A DNA stretch of 35,300 bases from an uncultured Candidatus Melainabacteria bacterium (GCA_937895785.1 CALBKW010000094.1:1-35300), one strand, 5' to 3'; positions 1 through 8,078 are shown, counted from the first letter of the stretch. The notes: generated from the letters alone by a model not told the origin. Made by a program: numbers and translations.

Positions 1-1869
1 AGTCGGATTTTCTTTTTTCTTTAAATAATCATATTTTTCAAATTTATTATGAAAAATTGGTTCTTCATTTTCAATTTTTTCAGATTCTTCAAAAGCTTCA
101 ATGTACTTGTCTTGTTTTATTTTTTGTTCGTAATCAAAAACATCTGTTTCAAGTAAAGGAACATAGCCATTTCCTCTTTTTAAATGTTTTAAATATTCAT
201 TAGCTGTTTGTTGTTCAAGTCGTCTTTGTTGTTTTACTCTTTGTTTAAAATCTTCAATATCTTTTGCAGAGCCTGTATAATTTACTAAAGGATTAATAGC
301 TTCTAGTCTTTTAGCAATACAGATAAATTCACCATCAAGTGTATAAACTTTTACGAAAGATAAATCAAACAAGCTATATTTAATTAGAACTTTTTTCTTT
401 AATCCGTATAAAGCTTCGTCATAATAGTCTGATTTTAAAAATCTTATACCATTTCTGCCAATACTTTTAATTTCTGAAACCATCATCATATCGTCAAGTT
501 GGTTAAAATCGAGTAAACAACCTTTTCCTTCCTCAAGAACTTCACCAATAGTTTTCCCTCTACATTTGGACAAGGTTGAGCATAATGAAAGCATAACCAT
601 TTATTTAACAAAATAATAACATCTTGCATTGTTGGTATATATTGGTTATGGTGTTTTTTATGAAATTTCTCATTTCTTTTTAGATACGCAGGTTGGTCGT
701 TGATATTTGCACCAACAAATGATGGTAATAACCTTTCAAAACTATCTTGCATTTCTCTAAAAAATCGTTCAATAGTTTTAGCCTTCGCATTATATGGTAA
801 TGCATAAATTGGCGTGATACCAAGACTTACAAATAGTCCATTAAATTCTTCTGAGTCATTAAAATATTTTGATTTAAAAGCTTTCCCATTATCTTGGTAT
901 AAATATTTAGGATATTTTTGCAAATTCATAATTGAATTTCTTAATGCTGAAGCAATACATTGAGTATTTTCTTCTAACATTATTTCAAATCCAACTAACC
1001 CACCGGATTTCCAATCTTGATATCCAACTAATGTTGGTCTACAAGGCTTGCCATCAAATGGATTTATAACCTGAAAAGCAAGTCTATGACTGTCACCAAC
1101 AAGAACGTCACCAACTTCTAAATTTGACGGATCTCTTTTAATATATGGAACAACTTTTTCTCTAAGGGCTTTTGAACCTTCTCTTTACCCATAAATCATA
1201 ATGTTCTGCGATATATTTTTTAGTAAATCTTCTATATGTCATTTCACAAGAAAATTCTGTTATACCTTTTTCTTTTAATAGATGTTGGGTTAATTTTATG
1301 GCTTTACCAACACTTGTTTTATTTGGATGAAGTAAGAAGTTTATAAAAGTATCTTGTTCTTATTTTGATAAACCAGAGGTTTTCTTGTTATGAGAAACAT
1401 ATTTATTTAATAAAGCTCTCCAATCATAATTATTATCTTTCAGTTTCTTTTCCCAACGTAACATAGTACAAGGGCTTATTTTATCAATTTTATAATATAC
1501 ATCACCGTATTCAGGAGAGTTTTTATAAATTTTCATAAAATCCTTTACAGATTGAATTTTTGTCCCCTTGTAATATTTGAAAAATTGTTGCCAGCTAGTT
1601 ACTAAATTAAATTTAGTCAAGGCTTTCTTTTTATTTTCTTCTGTATAAACTGTTGTAAGTTTTGATTTTCTATCTATATATTTTTCTTTTTCTAAGATTT
1701 TTAAAGCTTCAAGTTGCCAATCTTCTCGTAAAGCCGAAATAGGAATTCTATGATAGCGCCCCTCTTTAAAACTTGGTAACTTTCCTTGATAAATAGCTTT
1801 TCTAATATATCTTTCAGAAAGTCCTAATATATCAGCCAATTCTACTGTTCTAATCCAATCTCTATTCAT
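1..1869 (-). pseudogene. Mu-type (MuA-like) DDE transposase, disrupted and running off the left edge
   Basis: Reading leftwards from ATG 1869 (AGGA upstream), the first 169 codons give a winged-helix/excisionase-like HTH (WIRTVELADILGLSERYIRK) and a further helical DNA-binding part, as in MuA N-terminal domains. A TAA at 1360-1362 interrupts the frame, but the same frame continues with plausible sequence to about 1185. A one-base shift there enters a second frame containing the integrase core: GDSHRL (first Asp, ~1090), LYQDNGKAF (second Asp) and KTIERFFREM (Glu), from ~1185 to ~560. A second shift at the A-run around 552-558 enters a third frame, open to base 1, with a Mu C-terminal barrel-like segment (NGIRFLKSDYYDEALYG) and a charged, coiled tail. 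Three lesions in one gene indicate a dead transposase rather than programmed frameshifting. The family call is confident; the 3' end is outside the window. Confidence 0.85.
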
Positions 1870-1922
1870 TTTTAATCCTTTATTTTCGTATTAAAAATAT
1901 TTAAAATCAGATAGAGTGTAAT

Positions 1923-2003
1923 TTCTAGAACTTCAGTATATTGAACAATTCATTATTTAATTCAATAATTATTCTAGTAGAAATTTCTAGTGTAAAATTC
2001 TAG
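1923..2003. repeat. TTCTAG repeats in the transposase/Mor divergent promoter region
   Basis: TTCTAG occurs at 1923-1928, 1972-1977, 1985-1990 and 1998-2003. The last three are spaced exactly 13 bp and share the core WTTCTAGT. They lie between the divergent starts of the transposase (1869) and the Mor-like gene (2023), immediately upstream of a -10-like TAATAT at 2011-2016. They are inferred to be operators for an element-encoded repressor or activator. TTCTAG itself is not self-complementary (CTAG is), so the sites are directional. Confidence 0.55.
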
Positions 2004-2022
2004 TTTGTGATAATATTAATTT

Positions 2023-2325
2023 ATGAATGAAAAAGAACCTGGTTGGATGAAATATTTAACAGAAGACTCAATTGAGGATTGTGAGTTGCTGGACCTTATT
2101 AAATTAATTGGGTTTGAAGCAACTAAAAAACTAATGTTAAAACATGCTGGAGTACCAATATTAATTCCAAAATCAGCCACAAGTAAATATAAACACCAAT
2201 ACATTCTTGATAACTATGACGGTACTAAAAAATCTCGAATGAAACTAGCTTTGGAATGTAATATTACAGAAGGCTATGTTTATAAAATTATAAAACAATA
2301 TAAAAAAGATAAATTAGATAACTAA
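2023..2325 (+). CDS. Mor/C-type transcription activator of a Mu-like element
   Basis: A 100-residue protein with the layout of the Mor transcription-activator family (Mu middle-operon regulator). A helical dimerisation part (ELLDLIKLIGFEATKKLMLK) is followed by the short strand IPILIPK-like segment PILIPKS, then a C-terminal HTH (YDGTKKSRMKLALECNITEGYVYKIIKQ). Mor family members pair with Mu-like phages, where they activate phage genes; here the gene diverges from a MuA-like transposase, which supports the call. No Shine-Dalgarno precedes ATG 2023; a TAATAT at 2011-2016 ends 6 nt before it, so the mRNA may be leaderless. The frame is intact although the neighbouring transposase is dead. A general HTH regulator is the alternative. 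Confidence 0.7.
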   Translation: MNEKEPGWMKYLTEDSIEDCELLDLIKLIGFEATKKLMLKHAGVPILIPKSATSKYKHQYILDNYDGTKKSRMKLALECNITEGYVYKIIKQYKKDKLDN

Positions 2326-2330
2326 TGTTT

Positions 2331-2496
2331 GGTTCCGTTAAGCGGTTCCGTAAGAAAGTATAATTATATAAAGAATTTGTCTAAATTATCAAACCACTTG
2401 TTAGAAAATAATTTTTGCTAAGATTATTTATATAAAAGAATTATATAATATTTTAAGCAAAAATAATTGTACCAAAATACAATAAAAGTTCCGTAA
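2331..2496. repeat. GTTCCGT repeats downstream of the Mor-like gene
   Basis: GGTTCCGT begins at 2331 and again at 2344, a 13-bp step, and AGTTCCGTAA recurs at 2487-2496. Between them lies an imperfect inverted repeat: AATAATTTTTGCT near 2406-2419 and AGCAAAAATAATT near 2456-2468. The block directly follows the last gene of the Mu-like remnant, so it may be a transposase-binding end or regulator site. No matching opposite end is visible because the element runs off the window. Confidence 0.35.
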
Positions 2497-2540
2497 AAAT
2501 TTTTATGTAAAAAATCAAACATCATGACACACTAAAAACT

Positions 2541-2965
2541 CTTACTTGGTCGGAAATTTTACCTATGTCATAAATATCAAAGTATGTGTTGTTTTACAGC
2601 ATTCTTTCGGACTCAATTTTCAAATGTCTCATTGCCGAACGTAATCACTTTATCCGTTCAAAGGTAAATAAACTTTAAAACACAGCCATAGTCTATGTTT
2701 GAAACCATGAAAAATGTTGCCGAGGCATGAGTACAAAATGGGACTTTTGGAGTACTTTGGTGAACGGATAAAATGATTTTTCCGACCTCTAAAACTCGCT
2801 CGTCCAGCCAACTTTCACAAATTAATCAATCTAACCGTACATAATCAGTTTACTCGTTAAATTACACCCTTTCTAGTCGGGAAACTAACCCGAGGTCTTC
2901 AGTATTTTTGTCGGTTAGCTACCTTTTGAAAAGAGATTCTATTACTCTGCTTTTTTCTTTTTATC
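2541..2965 (+). ncRNA. Candidate structured non-coding RNA (unidentified)
   Basis: This ~700-base gap (2326-3041) has no credible ORF, but its middle is less AT-rich than the flanks and full of complementary segments. GGTCGGAAA (2549-2557) pairs with TTTCCGACC (2779-2787). AATCACTTTATCCGTTC (2643-2659) pairs with GAACGGATAAAATGATT (2762-2778) with one mismatch; the two helices are contiguous on the 3' side. An 85-nt domain between them on the 5' side has TTCGG/CCGAA (2606-2610/2635-2639) stacked on CAAT/ATTG (2614-2617/2631-2634). Inside are CATA/TATG and AGTAC-AAAA/TTTT-GTACT hairpins. Downstream CGGG(AAACTAA)CCCG closes a hairpin near 2879-2892 and a T-rich tract follows at 2950-2961, which favours the plus strand. 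I see no RNase P, tmRNA or SRP signature. The ends are approximate. Confidence 0.45.
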
Positions 2966-3041
2966 ACATATTTTAAAATTTTTCAATAAAATTTCTTTTT
3001 TCTTATCTTGCTCGAACCCTCAAATACCTTATTATAACAGT

Positions 3042-3065
3042 AAAAAAGACCTCTTTCGAGGTCTT
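3042..3065 (-). terminator. Rho-independent terminator of tRNA-His
   Basis: AAGACCTC (3046-3053) and GAGGTCTT (3058-3065) form an 8-bp stem with a 4-nt loop. Six A on the plus strand (3042-3047) give the U-run on the minus transcript. It lies 10 bases past the tRNA 3' end. Confidence 0.85.
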
Positions 3066-3075
3066 AAAATTTTAA

Positions 3076-3152
3076 TGGGGCGGGTGATGGGATTCGAACC
3101 CATGCATATCGGAACCACAATCCGAGGTCTTAACCACTTGACGACACCCGCC
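3076..3152 (-). tRNA. tRNA-His(GTG)
   Basis: The 77-base minus-strand sequence folds as a cloverleaf. It has a seven-base-pair acceptor GCGGGTG/CACCCGC with the extra 5' G (-1) opposite discriminator C that marks tRNA-His. The anticodon arm is TCGGA-TTGTGGT-TCCGA (anticodon GTG), and the T arm is ATGGG-TTCGAAT-CCCAT. CCA is encoded at 3076-3078. A terminator follows directly, so it appears to be a single-gene transcript. Confidence 0.97.
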
Positions 3153-3185
3153 ACCAATAATTATTTTATTGTCCTGTCTATCCAA

Positions 3186-3935
3186 TTAGTTGATTCTTTG
3201 GAACATGTAGCCTATGCCACGTGCTGTTAAGATTAATTCTGGATTTGCAGGATCTGCTTCTAGTTTTGAACGTAATCTTGAAATATGTACATCTACTACA
3301 CGAGTATCAATTCTGTGATCTGGTGGGTATGCCCATACGTGTTGCAAGATTTCGTTTCTTGAATATGCTTGACCTGAATTGTTTACTAACAATTCTAACA
3401 AGCTAAATTCCATTCCTGTAAGTCTGATACGTTCGTTCTTTCTGAACACTTGTCTTCTTGCTGTATCAATCTTAATGTTACCTGTTGTGATAACGTTTTT
3501 AGTAACTTTTCCTGTTGGAACAACTGCTTCACGGCTGTTTGTTCTTCTTAAAACTGCTTTTACACGAGCTTCTAATTCTTTTGGTGAGAATGGTTTGATT
3601 ACATAATCGTCTGCACCTAATTCTAAGCCTGTAATTCTTTCTGAAACATCACCTAACGCTGTTAAAATAATGATAGGTACATCTGATGTTCTTCTGATTT
3701 CTCTTGTTACCCCGTAACCATCTACTTTAGGCATCATTACGTCTAAAACTACTAAGTCAGGGTTTGTTTTATTAAATACGTTGATTGCTTCTTCACCGTC
3801 TTCTGCAACGACTACGTCGTAACCAACCATTTTTAAACGAGTTTCTAGGATTCTTCTGATACTAGCTTCATCGTCAGCTACTAAGATTCGTTGACGGTCT
3901 TCTGTTTCGTTTTGCATTTCAGCGTTATCTGTCAT
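3186..3935 (-). CDS. rpaB: OmpR-family response regulator, RpaB-like
   Basis: This is a 249-residue two-component response regulator. A short acidic N-terminal extension precedes a receiver with acidic pocket D21/D22, phospho-acceptor D65 (LVVLDVMMPK), T92 and K114 (VIKPF). A winged-helix DNA-binding domain follows from about residue 145 (LTGMEFSLLELL, VDVHISRLRSKL). The receiver is strikingly like cyanobacterial RpaB (SIRRILETRL, ITGLELGADDY). RpaB is an essential regulator of stress and light responses in Cyanobacteria; in a non-photosynthetic relative its role must differ. No histidine kinase is adjacent. AAGGA sits 8 nt before ATG 3935. It is separated from kdsB by a 147-base AT-rich gap with possible regulatory repeats, so it probably has its own promoter. 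Confidence 0.9.
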   Translation of the reverse strand: MTDNAEMQNETEDRQRILVADDEASIRRILETRLKMVGYDVVVAEDGEEAINVFNKTNPDLVVLDVMMPKVDGYGVTREIRRTSDVPIIILTALGDVSERITGLELGADDYVIKPFSPKELEARVKAVLRRTNSREAVVPTGKVTKNVITTGNIKIDTARRQVFRKNERIRLTGMEFSLLELLVNNSGQAYSRNEILQHVWAYPPDHRIDTRVVDVHISRLRSKLEADPANPELILTARGIGYMFQRIN

Positions 3936-3962
3936 GTTTTTTTCCTTACATTTCCTAAGCTA

Positions 3963-4031
3963 CTAATAAAATCTTAACATAAATAAAATTATTATTAATA
4001 TAAATTTATTTTTCTAAATACATCTTAATAT
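3963..4031 (-). promoter_or_regulatory. Two copies of an 18-base motif upstream of the RpaB-like gene
   Basis: On the minus strand, ATATTAAGATGTATTTAG (4031-4014) and ATGTTAAGATTTTATTAG (3980-3963) are 51 bp apart and match at 14 of 18 positions. The proximal copy shares the 13-mer ATGTTAAGATTTT exactly with 33260-33272 upstream of the HU gene. This could be a site for the RpaB-like regulator itself, but that is inference, and AT-rich background makes chance similarity possible. Confidence 0.4.
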
Positions 4032-4082
4032 AAACAAAAAATAATTGCAAACATATTTTTTAATTTTTTTTGAAAACTTTGA

Positions 4083-4826
4083 TTACGATTGTTTTTGACC
4101 GATAAGGCGTTCAAATTCTTCAAAATCTTCTTTTGTGTCAATACCTACTGGTTTTTCGTTTACAATTGCTGTTTTAATCTTCATTCCCATTTGTAATGCT
4201 CTTAACTGTTCTAGGCTTTCAGCAATTTCTAGCGGTGTTTGAGGCGAAGTTGTCATTTTTACTAAGGCTTCTCTTGTGTAGCCGTAAATGCCGATATGAC
4301 CGTAGAATGGCGCTGGATTTTCATTTCTTTCAAACGGAATTTTTGAACGAGAGAAGTACAATGCAAAGCCGTCGTTATCGATTACGCATTTAACCAATTG
4401 AGGTTTTTCAACGTCTTCTTTGTCTTTAATTGGGCAGATTAGAGTCGAAATGTCTGCCTTGTGGTTTTTAACCCCGTCAATTACGGCTTCAATGTAATCA
4501 ACTTTAATCATCGGTTCATCGCCTTGAAGATTAATTATATATTCAAAATCTTTGTGTCGGTCAGCAACCTCTTTAATTCTGTCGCTTCCGCATTTATGAT
4601 TAACTGATGTCATTTCAACGTCACCGCCAAAGGCTTTTACTGCATTGAAAATTCTTTCGTCGTCAGTTGCAACGATAACTGCATCAACACCTTTTGCCTG
4701 TTTAGCTTTTTCGTAAACCCATTGGATAATAGGTTTTCCGCCAGCTACTAAAAGTGGTTTACCTTCTAATCTGCTAGAGCCGTATCTTGCAGGGATAATT
4801 ATTGCAGTTTTCTTTTTGCCAAACAT
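4083..4826 (-). CDS. kdsB: 3-deoxy-manno-octulosonate cytidylyltransferase
   Basis: CMP-Kdo synthetase activates Kdo with CTP for the lipopolysaccharide inner core. The protein shows the nucleotide-binding N-terminus PARYGSSRLEGKPL, then ATDDERI, CGSDRIKEV, INLQGDEPMI and the C-terminal YGHIGIYGYTREAL, all typical of KdsB. Its 247 residues match the family's usual ~250. A TTG start 24 bases upstream is possible, but ATG 4826 has AGAGG at 4833-4837 with 6-nt spacing, so I prefer it. It is the last gene of the leftward accD-accA-prmA-orf run, 46 bases after the orf. Its presence indicates a Gram-negative envelope with Kdo. Confidence 0.95.
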   Translation of the reverse strand: MFGKKKTAIIIPARYGSSRLEGKPLLVAGGKPIIQWVYEKAKQAKGVDAVIVATDDERIFNAVKAFGGDVEMTSVNHKCGSDRIKEVADRHKDFEYIINLQGDEPMIKVDYIEAVIDGVKNHKADISTLICPIKDKEDVEKPQLVKCVIDNDGFALYFSRSKIPFERNENPAPFYGHIGIYGYTREALVKMTTSPQTPLEIAESLEQLRALQMGMKIKTAIVNEKPVGIDTKEDFEEFERLIGQKQS

Positions 4827-4872
4827 TTTGAACCTCTTTTCTGATAACAAAAGTTTAGCACAAACAGAAATT

Positions 4873-5328
4873 TTAATGTTTCAATTTAATAAGTTCTTCG
4901 ATTTGTTTGTCTGAGAAGTTATTAGCGATAAAGTTGAAGTTAGAACCTTTGAAGGCTACGACTTGTTTATTTTTGAAAATTTTTGCTATTTTGTTTAATT
5001 CAACGGCTCTTTTCTTCACAAAAACACCGCCCAAACTTGAAAGAACAAATTTGTCTGGGTAAACGTCTAGTTTCAAGGCTATGCCCCAATTTGAGAAATC
5101 AAATTTTTCTTTGCTACCATGCATAGTCATTCTAGTTTTGTCGATGTAATCCTTGTAAAAGCTGTTAGAAATCCAATATTTAGTGAAAATGGGCGTTTTA
5201 TCTTCATCAGCAACATCTTTTATTGGCAAATAAACCTCGTATTTTTTGCCCGCTTTAACTCTCCAGATTACGAAAGGAACAAGTAAAATTGCGATAACTA
5301 CGACGGTAAATAATTCTAGATGTTGCAT
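4873..5328 (-). CDS. Membrane-anchored protein of unknown function
   Basis: This 151-residue protein has one N-terminal transmembrane segment (about residues 7-23, LFTVVVIAILLVPFVIW) followed by a soluble domain of roughly 125 residues. I recognise no family. The domain alternates short strands and helices and ends KQIEELIKLKH. The orientation looks like N-out/C-in because of the RVKAGKK cluster after the membrane helix. AAGGAG lies 7 nt before ATG 5328 and overlaps the end of prmA, so the two are co-transcribed. It sits between prmA and kdsB in an envelope/lipid operon, which gives only weak functional hints. Confidence 0.75.
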   Translation of the reverse strand: MQHLELFTVVVIAILLVPFVIWRVKAGKKYEVYLPIKDVADEDKTPIFTKYWISNSFYKDYIDKTRMTMHGSKEKFDFSNWGIALKLDVYPDKFVLSSLGGVFVKKRAVELNKIAKIFKNKQVVAFKGSNFNFIANNFSDKQIEELIKLKH

Positions 5329-5339
5329 GATGCGCTCCT

Positions 5340-6236
5340 TTATTTAGTTACAACAAAAGAAACCCATTGGGCTTGATGTATTTCATCAATAATTTTTAAA
5401 TTTTCACGCTCAATAGCTTCCAAGACAATAGGTGCTTTCTCTAATAAAATACCACTTAATGACATTTTTGAACCATCTTTCATTAAATTTTTTAAATCAC
5501 CCATAATCTCAAAAAGCACGTTATGTAAGATGTTTGCACATACAAAATCAAATTTTTTGTTAATTTTATCGGCAGAACCAAGTTCAAAAGTACATTCTTC
5601 GTGGTTCAATTTTGCGTTTTCTTTTGCAACTTCGATAACTGTATCGTCGATGTCGCAACCATAAACTTCACTTGCACCTAATTTCTTTGCAAGGATTGAT
5701 AAAATACCTGAACCCATGCCGATGTCAGCCATAGTTTGACCTTTTTTGAAATATTTTTCTAAAGCGACCATGCAAAGCTGAGTTGTTTGGTGAGTTCCTG
5801 TCCCAAAAGCACATCCAGGGTCAAGGTTTATAATAATTTCCTCTTTGCTTTTTGGAGTGTAGTCAAGCCAAGTCGGAACGATTGTAATTTTATCTGTAAC
5901 GTGAGTTACGTCCCATTTTTCCTTCCATTTTTTAGACCAATCTTGATTTTCTTTTTCTTCAAACGTGTATTCCCAAGATCCAAGTTCTTCGTCTGAAAGT
6001 CCGCGAGATTTTAAAAGTTCTTTTTGTTCTTTCAAAATATTTTCAACGTCAGGTTTTTCACCTCTTATGAAGGCTTTTAGTGTTCCTTCTGTTGTTGCAA
6101 CCATTTCAAGATCTTTGTAGGTTTCTTCCACCATAACAACGCCTTCGCAGTCGAAAACGTCAAACAAAATGTCAGAAATAACTTCTGACATTTCAGGATT
6201 AATTTTTATTTGTAATTCATAATAATTATTAGTCAT
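5340..6236 (-). CDS. prmA: Ribosomal protein L11 methyltransferase
   Basis: PrmA trimethylates ribosomal protein L11 using S-adenosylmethionine. The 298-residue length matches the family (~295). A small N-terminal substrate-recognition domain (1-~95) is followed by a Rossmann methyltransferase domain with the PrmA signature DPGCAFGTGTHQTT (139-152). The SAM-binding loop is DIGMGSGILS (171-180), and the catalytic-region motif is ANILHNVLFE. The start codon overlaps the end of accA by 8 bases, so translation is probably coupled. The DIGMGSG loop differs slightly from the common D-x-G-x-GSG form but keeps its glycines. Confidence 0.95.
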   Translation of the reverse strand: MTNNYYELQIKINPEMSEVISDILFDVFDCEGVVMVEETYKDLEMVATTEGTLKAFIRGEKPDVENILKEQKELLKSRGLSDEELGSWEYTFEEKENQDWSKKWKEKWDVTHVTDKITIVPTWLDYTPKSKEEIIINLDPGCAFGTGTHQTTQLCMVALEKYFKKGQTMADIGMGSGILSILAKKLGASEVYGCDIDDTVIEVAKENAKLNHEECTFELGSADKINKKFDFVCANILHNVLFEIMGDLKNLMKDGSKMSLSGILLEKAPIVLEAIERENLKIIDEIHQAQWVSFVVTK

Positions 6237-7179
6237 GTAAGAAACAACCCATTTTGCGGTATTTTTCGTATCTTTGTTTGCGTAATTTTTCTGGTGACAT
6301 CTTAGTCAATTTTTTAAGCGAAGAAAGAATATCTTTTTTCAAAGTTTTAGCCATTTCTTCCTTGTTGTTGTGAGCGCCACCCATAGGTTCTTTTACGCAT
6401 TCATCAATAATTCCAAGTTCTAACAAATCGCTTGCTGTAATTTTTAATGCGTTAGCTGCATCAGCGGCTTTTGTTGCATCGCGGAACAGAATCGAAGCAC
6501 AACCTTCTGGTGAAATTACTGTATAATAGGCGTATTCAAGCATTTTAACATCGTTTGCAACTGCTAAACCTAAAGCTCCACCTGAACAACCTTCACCAGT
6601 AATAACTGCAATAACTGGAACATCAAGTTTTGCCATATCTCTAAGGTTTTGAGCAATTGCGATACCTTGACCGTTTTGTTCTGCCGTAATTCCCGGATAA
6701 GCCCCTGGGGTGTCGATTAGAGTAACGATTGGTAAATTAAATTTGTTTGCGTGATTGAATAAACGCATTGCCTTTCTGTAACCTTCTGGTTGAGGCATAC
6801 CAAAGTTATATTCTAAGTTTTCTTTTGTTGTAGAACCTTTTTGAGTTCCTACGAAAACTGCATTAAAGTTTCCAATTTTACCGATACCACCGATGATAGC
6901 TCTATCATCAGTACCAGCTCTGTCGCCGTGAAATTCAATGAAATCATCACACATTAGTTGCATGTAGTCCAAAAAGTTCGGTCTATTAGCGTGTCTTGCA
7001 ATTTGCAACTTTTCAGAAGGTTTAAGATTTTCGTAAATCTCTTTTTGGTAATCCTTCGCTTGTTGTTCAAATTTTTCGATTTCGTTATCTAAGTTCATTC
7101 CTGACTCCGAGCTTATTTTTTTTAGTTCGTCAATTTTTTGTTGTATATCTAAAATTGGCTTTTCAAATTCAAATGCCAT
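6229..7179 (-). CDS. accA: Acetyl-CoA carboxylase carboxyltransferase subunit alpha
   Basis: This is the alpha half of the carboxyltransferase that moves CO2 from biotin-carrier protein to acetyl-CoA to make malonyl-CoA, the first step of fatty acid synthesis. The 316-residue protein has the coiled N-terminus (residues ~8-50) and the crotonase-like core. Motifs include HGDRAGTDDRAIIGG, GMPQPEGYRKA, DTPGAYPG and GEGCSGGALGLAVANDV with oxyanion-hole glycines. The length is normal. It begins 14 bases after accD and overlaps prmA, so alpha and beta subunits are made from one transcript, which suits their 1:1 assembly. Confidence 0.97.
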   Translation of the reverse strand: MAFEFEKPILDIQQKIDELKKISSESGMNLDNEIEKFEQQAKDYQKEIYENLKPSEKLQIARHANRPNFLDYMQLMCDDFIEFHGDRAGTDDRAIIGGIGKIGNFNAVFVGTQKGSTTKENLEYNFGMPQPEGYRKAMRLFNHANKFNLPIVTLIDTPGAYPGITAEQNGQGIAIAQNLRDMAKLDVPVIAVITGEGCSGGALGLAVANDVKMLEYAYYTVISPEGCASILFRDATKAADAANALKITASDLLELGIIDECVKEPMGGAHNNKEEMAKTLKKDILSSLKKLTKMSPEKLRKQRYEKYRKMGCFLHD

Positions 7180-7193
7180 AATTAAATCCTCAT

Positions 7194-8078
7194 TTATTCT
7201 TCCACTGGAACTGTATATCCGTGCATATCAAAGATTTTAGATAAATTTTCTCTCAAATCTTTTCTCTTTGAAATAATGTCAACTTGACCGAATTTCAAAA
7301 GATATTCAGCAGTTTGGAAGCCTGATGGTAATTTTTGGTGGATTGTTTGTTCAATAACCCTCTTACCTGCAAAACCGATTCTAGCACCTTGTTCAGCGAT
7401 AATAATGTCGCCTAAAGTACCGAAACTAGCAGTTACGCCACCGTATGTAGGTTCTGTTAATAAACAAATATATAAAACTTTTTCAGCATCCATTTTTGCA
7501 CAAGCACAAGAAGTTTTAGCCATTTGCATTAAGCTCAAGGCGCTTTCTTGCATTCTTGCACCACCAGAAGATGTGATTGCAAGCATTGGAAGTTTTCTTT
7601 CCACAGCTTCTTCCATCATTCTAGTAACTTTTTCACCAACAACGCTACCCATTGAACCGCCCATAAAGTTGAAATCCATTACGGCCGTTGCAACTTCGTG
7701 ACCTTCAATTTTACCGATACCTGTTACAACTGCATCATTAAGGTCTGTTTTTTCCACAGCTTCTTTAATTCTGTCCTTGTAAGATTCTGTATCAACAAAG
7801 TCTAGCGGGTCTGTTGGTCGAATATCAGCATACATTTCAACGAAACTACCTTCATCAAATAGTTGCTTGATTCTATCTCTAGCGCCTAATCTGAAGTGAT
7901 AATCACATTGAGGGCATACGTTTAAGTTTTCTTCTAAATCTTTATTTGTTAATTGCGCTCCACAGTGGACACACTTAGTCCACAAACCTGGGAACGTTAT
8001 ATTTTCTACTTTAGCTTCTGATGAGCGTCGTTCAATTTGCGCTTCTTTTCGCTTATCAAACCATTCTTGTATACTCAT
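7194..8078 (-). CDS. accD: Acetyl-CoA carboxylase carboxyltransferase subunit beta
   Basis: This is the beta half of the acetyl-CoA carboxyltransferase. The 294-residue protein has the N-terminal four-cysteine zinc ribbon (C36-x2-C39 ... C55-x2-C58) typical of AccD. The crotonase-like domain follows, with VVTGIGKIEGH, MDFNFMGGSMGSVVGEK, SSGGARMQES and PTYGGVTASFGTLGD. AAGGA is 6 nt before ATG 8078. It is the first gene of the leftward run accD-accA-prmA-orf-kdsB and has a plausible promoter just upstream. Confidence 0.97.
   Translation of the reverse strand: MSIQEWFDKRKEAQIERRSSEAKVENITFPGLWTKCVHCGAQLTNKDLEENLNVCPQCDYHFRLGARDRIKQLFDEGSFVEMYADIRPTDPLDFVDTESYKDRIKEAVEKTDLNDAVVTGIGKIEGHEVATAVMDFNFMGGSMGSVVGEKVTRMMEEAVERKLPMLAITSSGGARMQESALSLMQMAKTSCACAKMDAEKVLYICLLTEPTYGGVTASFGTLGDIIIAEQGARIGFAGKRVIEQTIHQKLPSGFQTAEYLLKFGQVDIISKRKDLRENLSKIFDMHGYTVPVEE

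Noticed and set aside
486..980. A complete 164-residue integrase-like protein
   Set aside because: The same frame is open well upstream with the first catalytic Asp, and the C-terminal continues in another frame, so this is a fragment of the broken transposase.
1..1869. Programmed frameshifting in the transposase
   Set aside because: Two shifts at unlike sites plus an in-frame stop are not expected for MuA-type enzymes, which are read in a single frame.
2541..2965. RNase P RNA, tmRNA or SRP RNA in the gene-free gap
   Set aside because: No GAGGAAAGTCC-like P4 word, no tag reading frame with tRNA-like ends and no SRP GGAA/AGCAG pattern could be found on either strand.
4827..4850. TTG start of kdsB at 4850
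   Set aside because: ATG 4826 has AGAGG at correct spacing and gives the normal N-terminus; the extra residues MLSEKRFK are encoded by the ribosome-site region.
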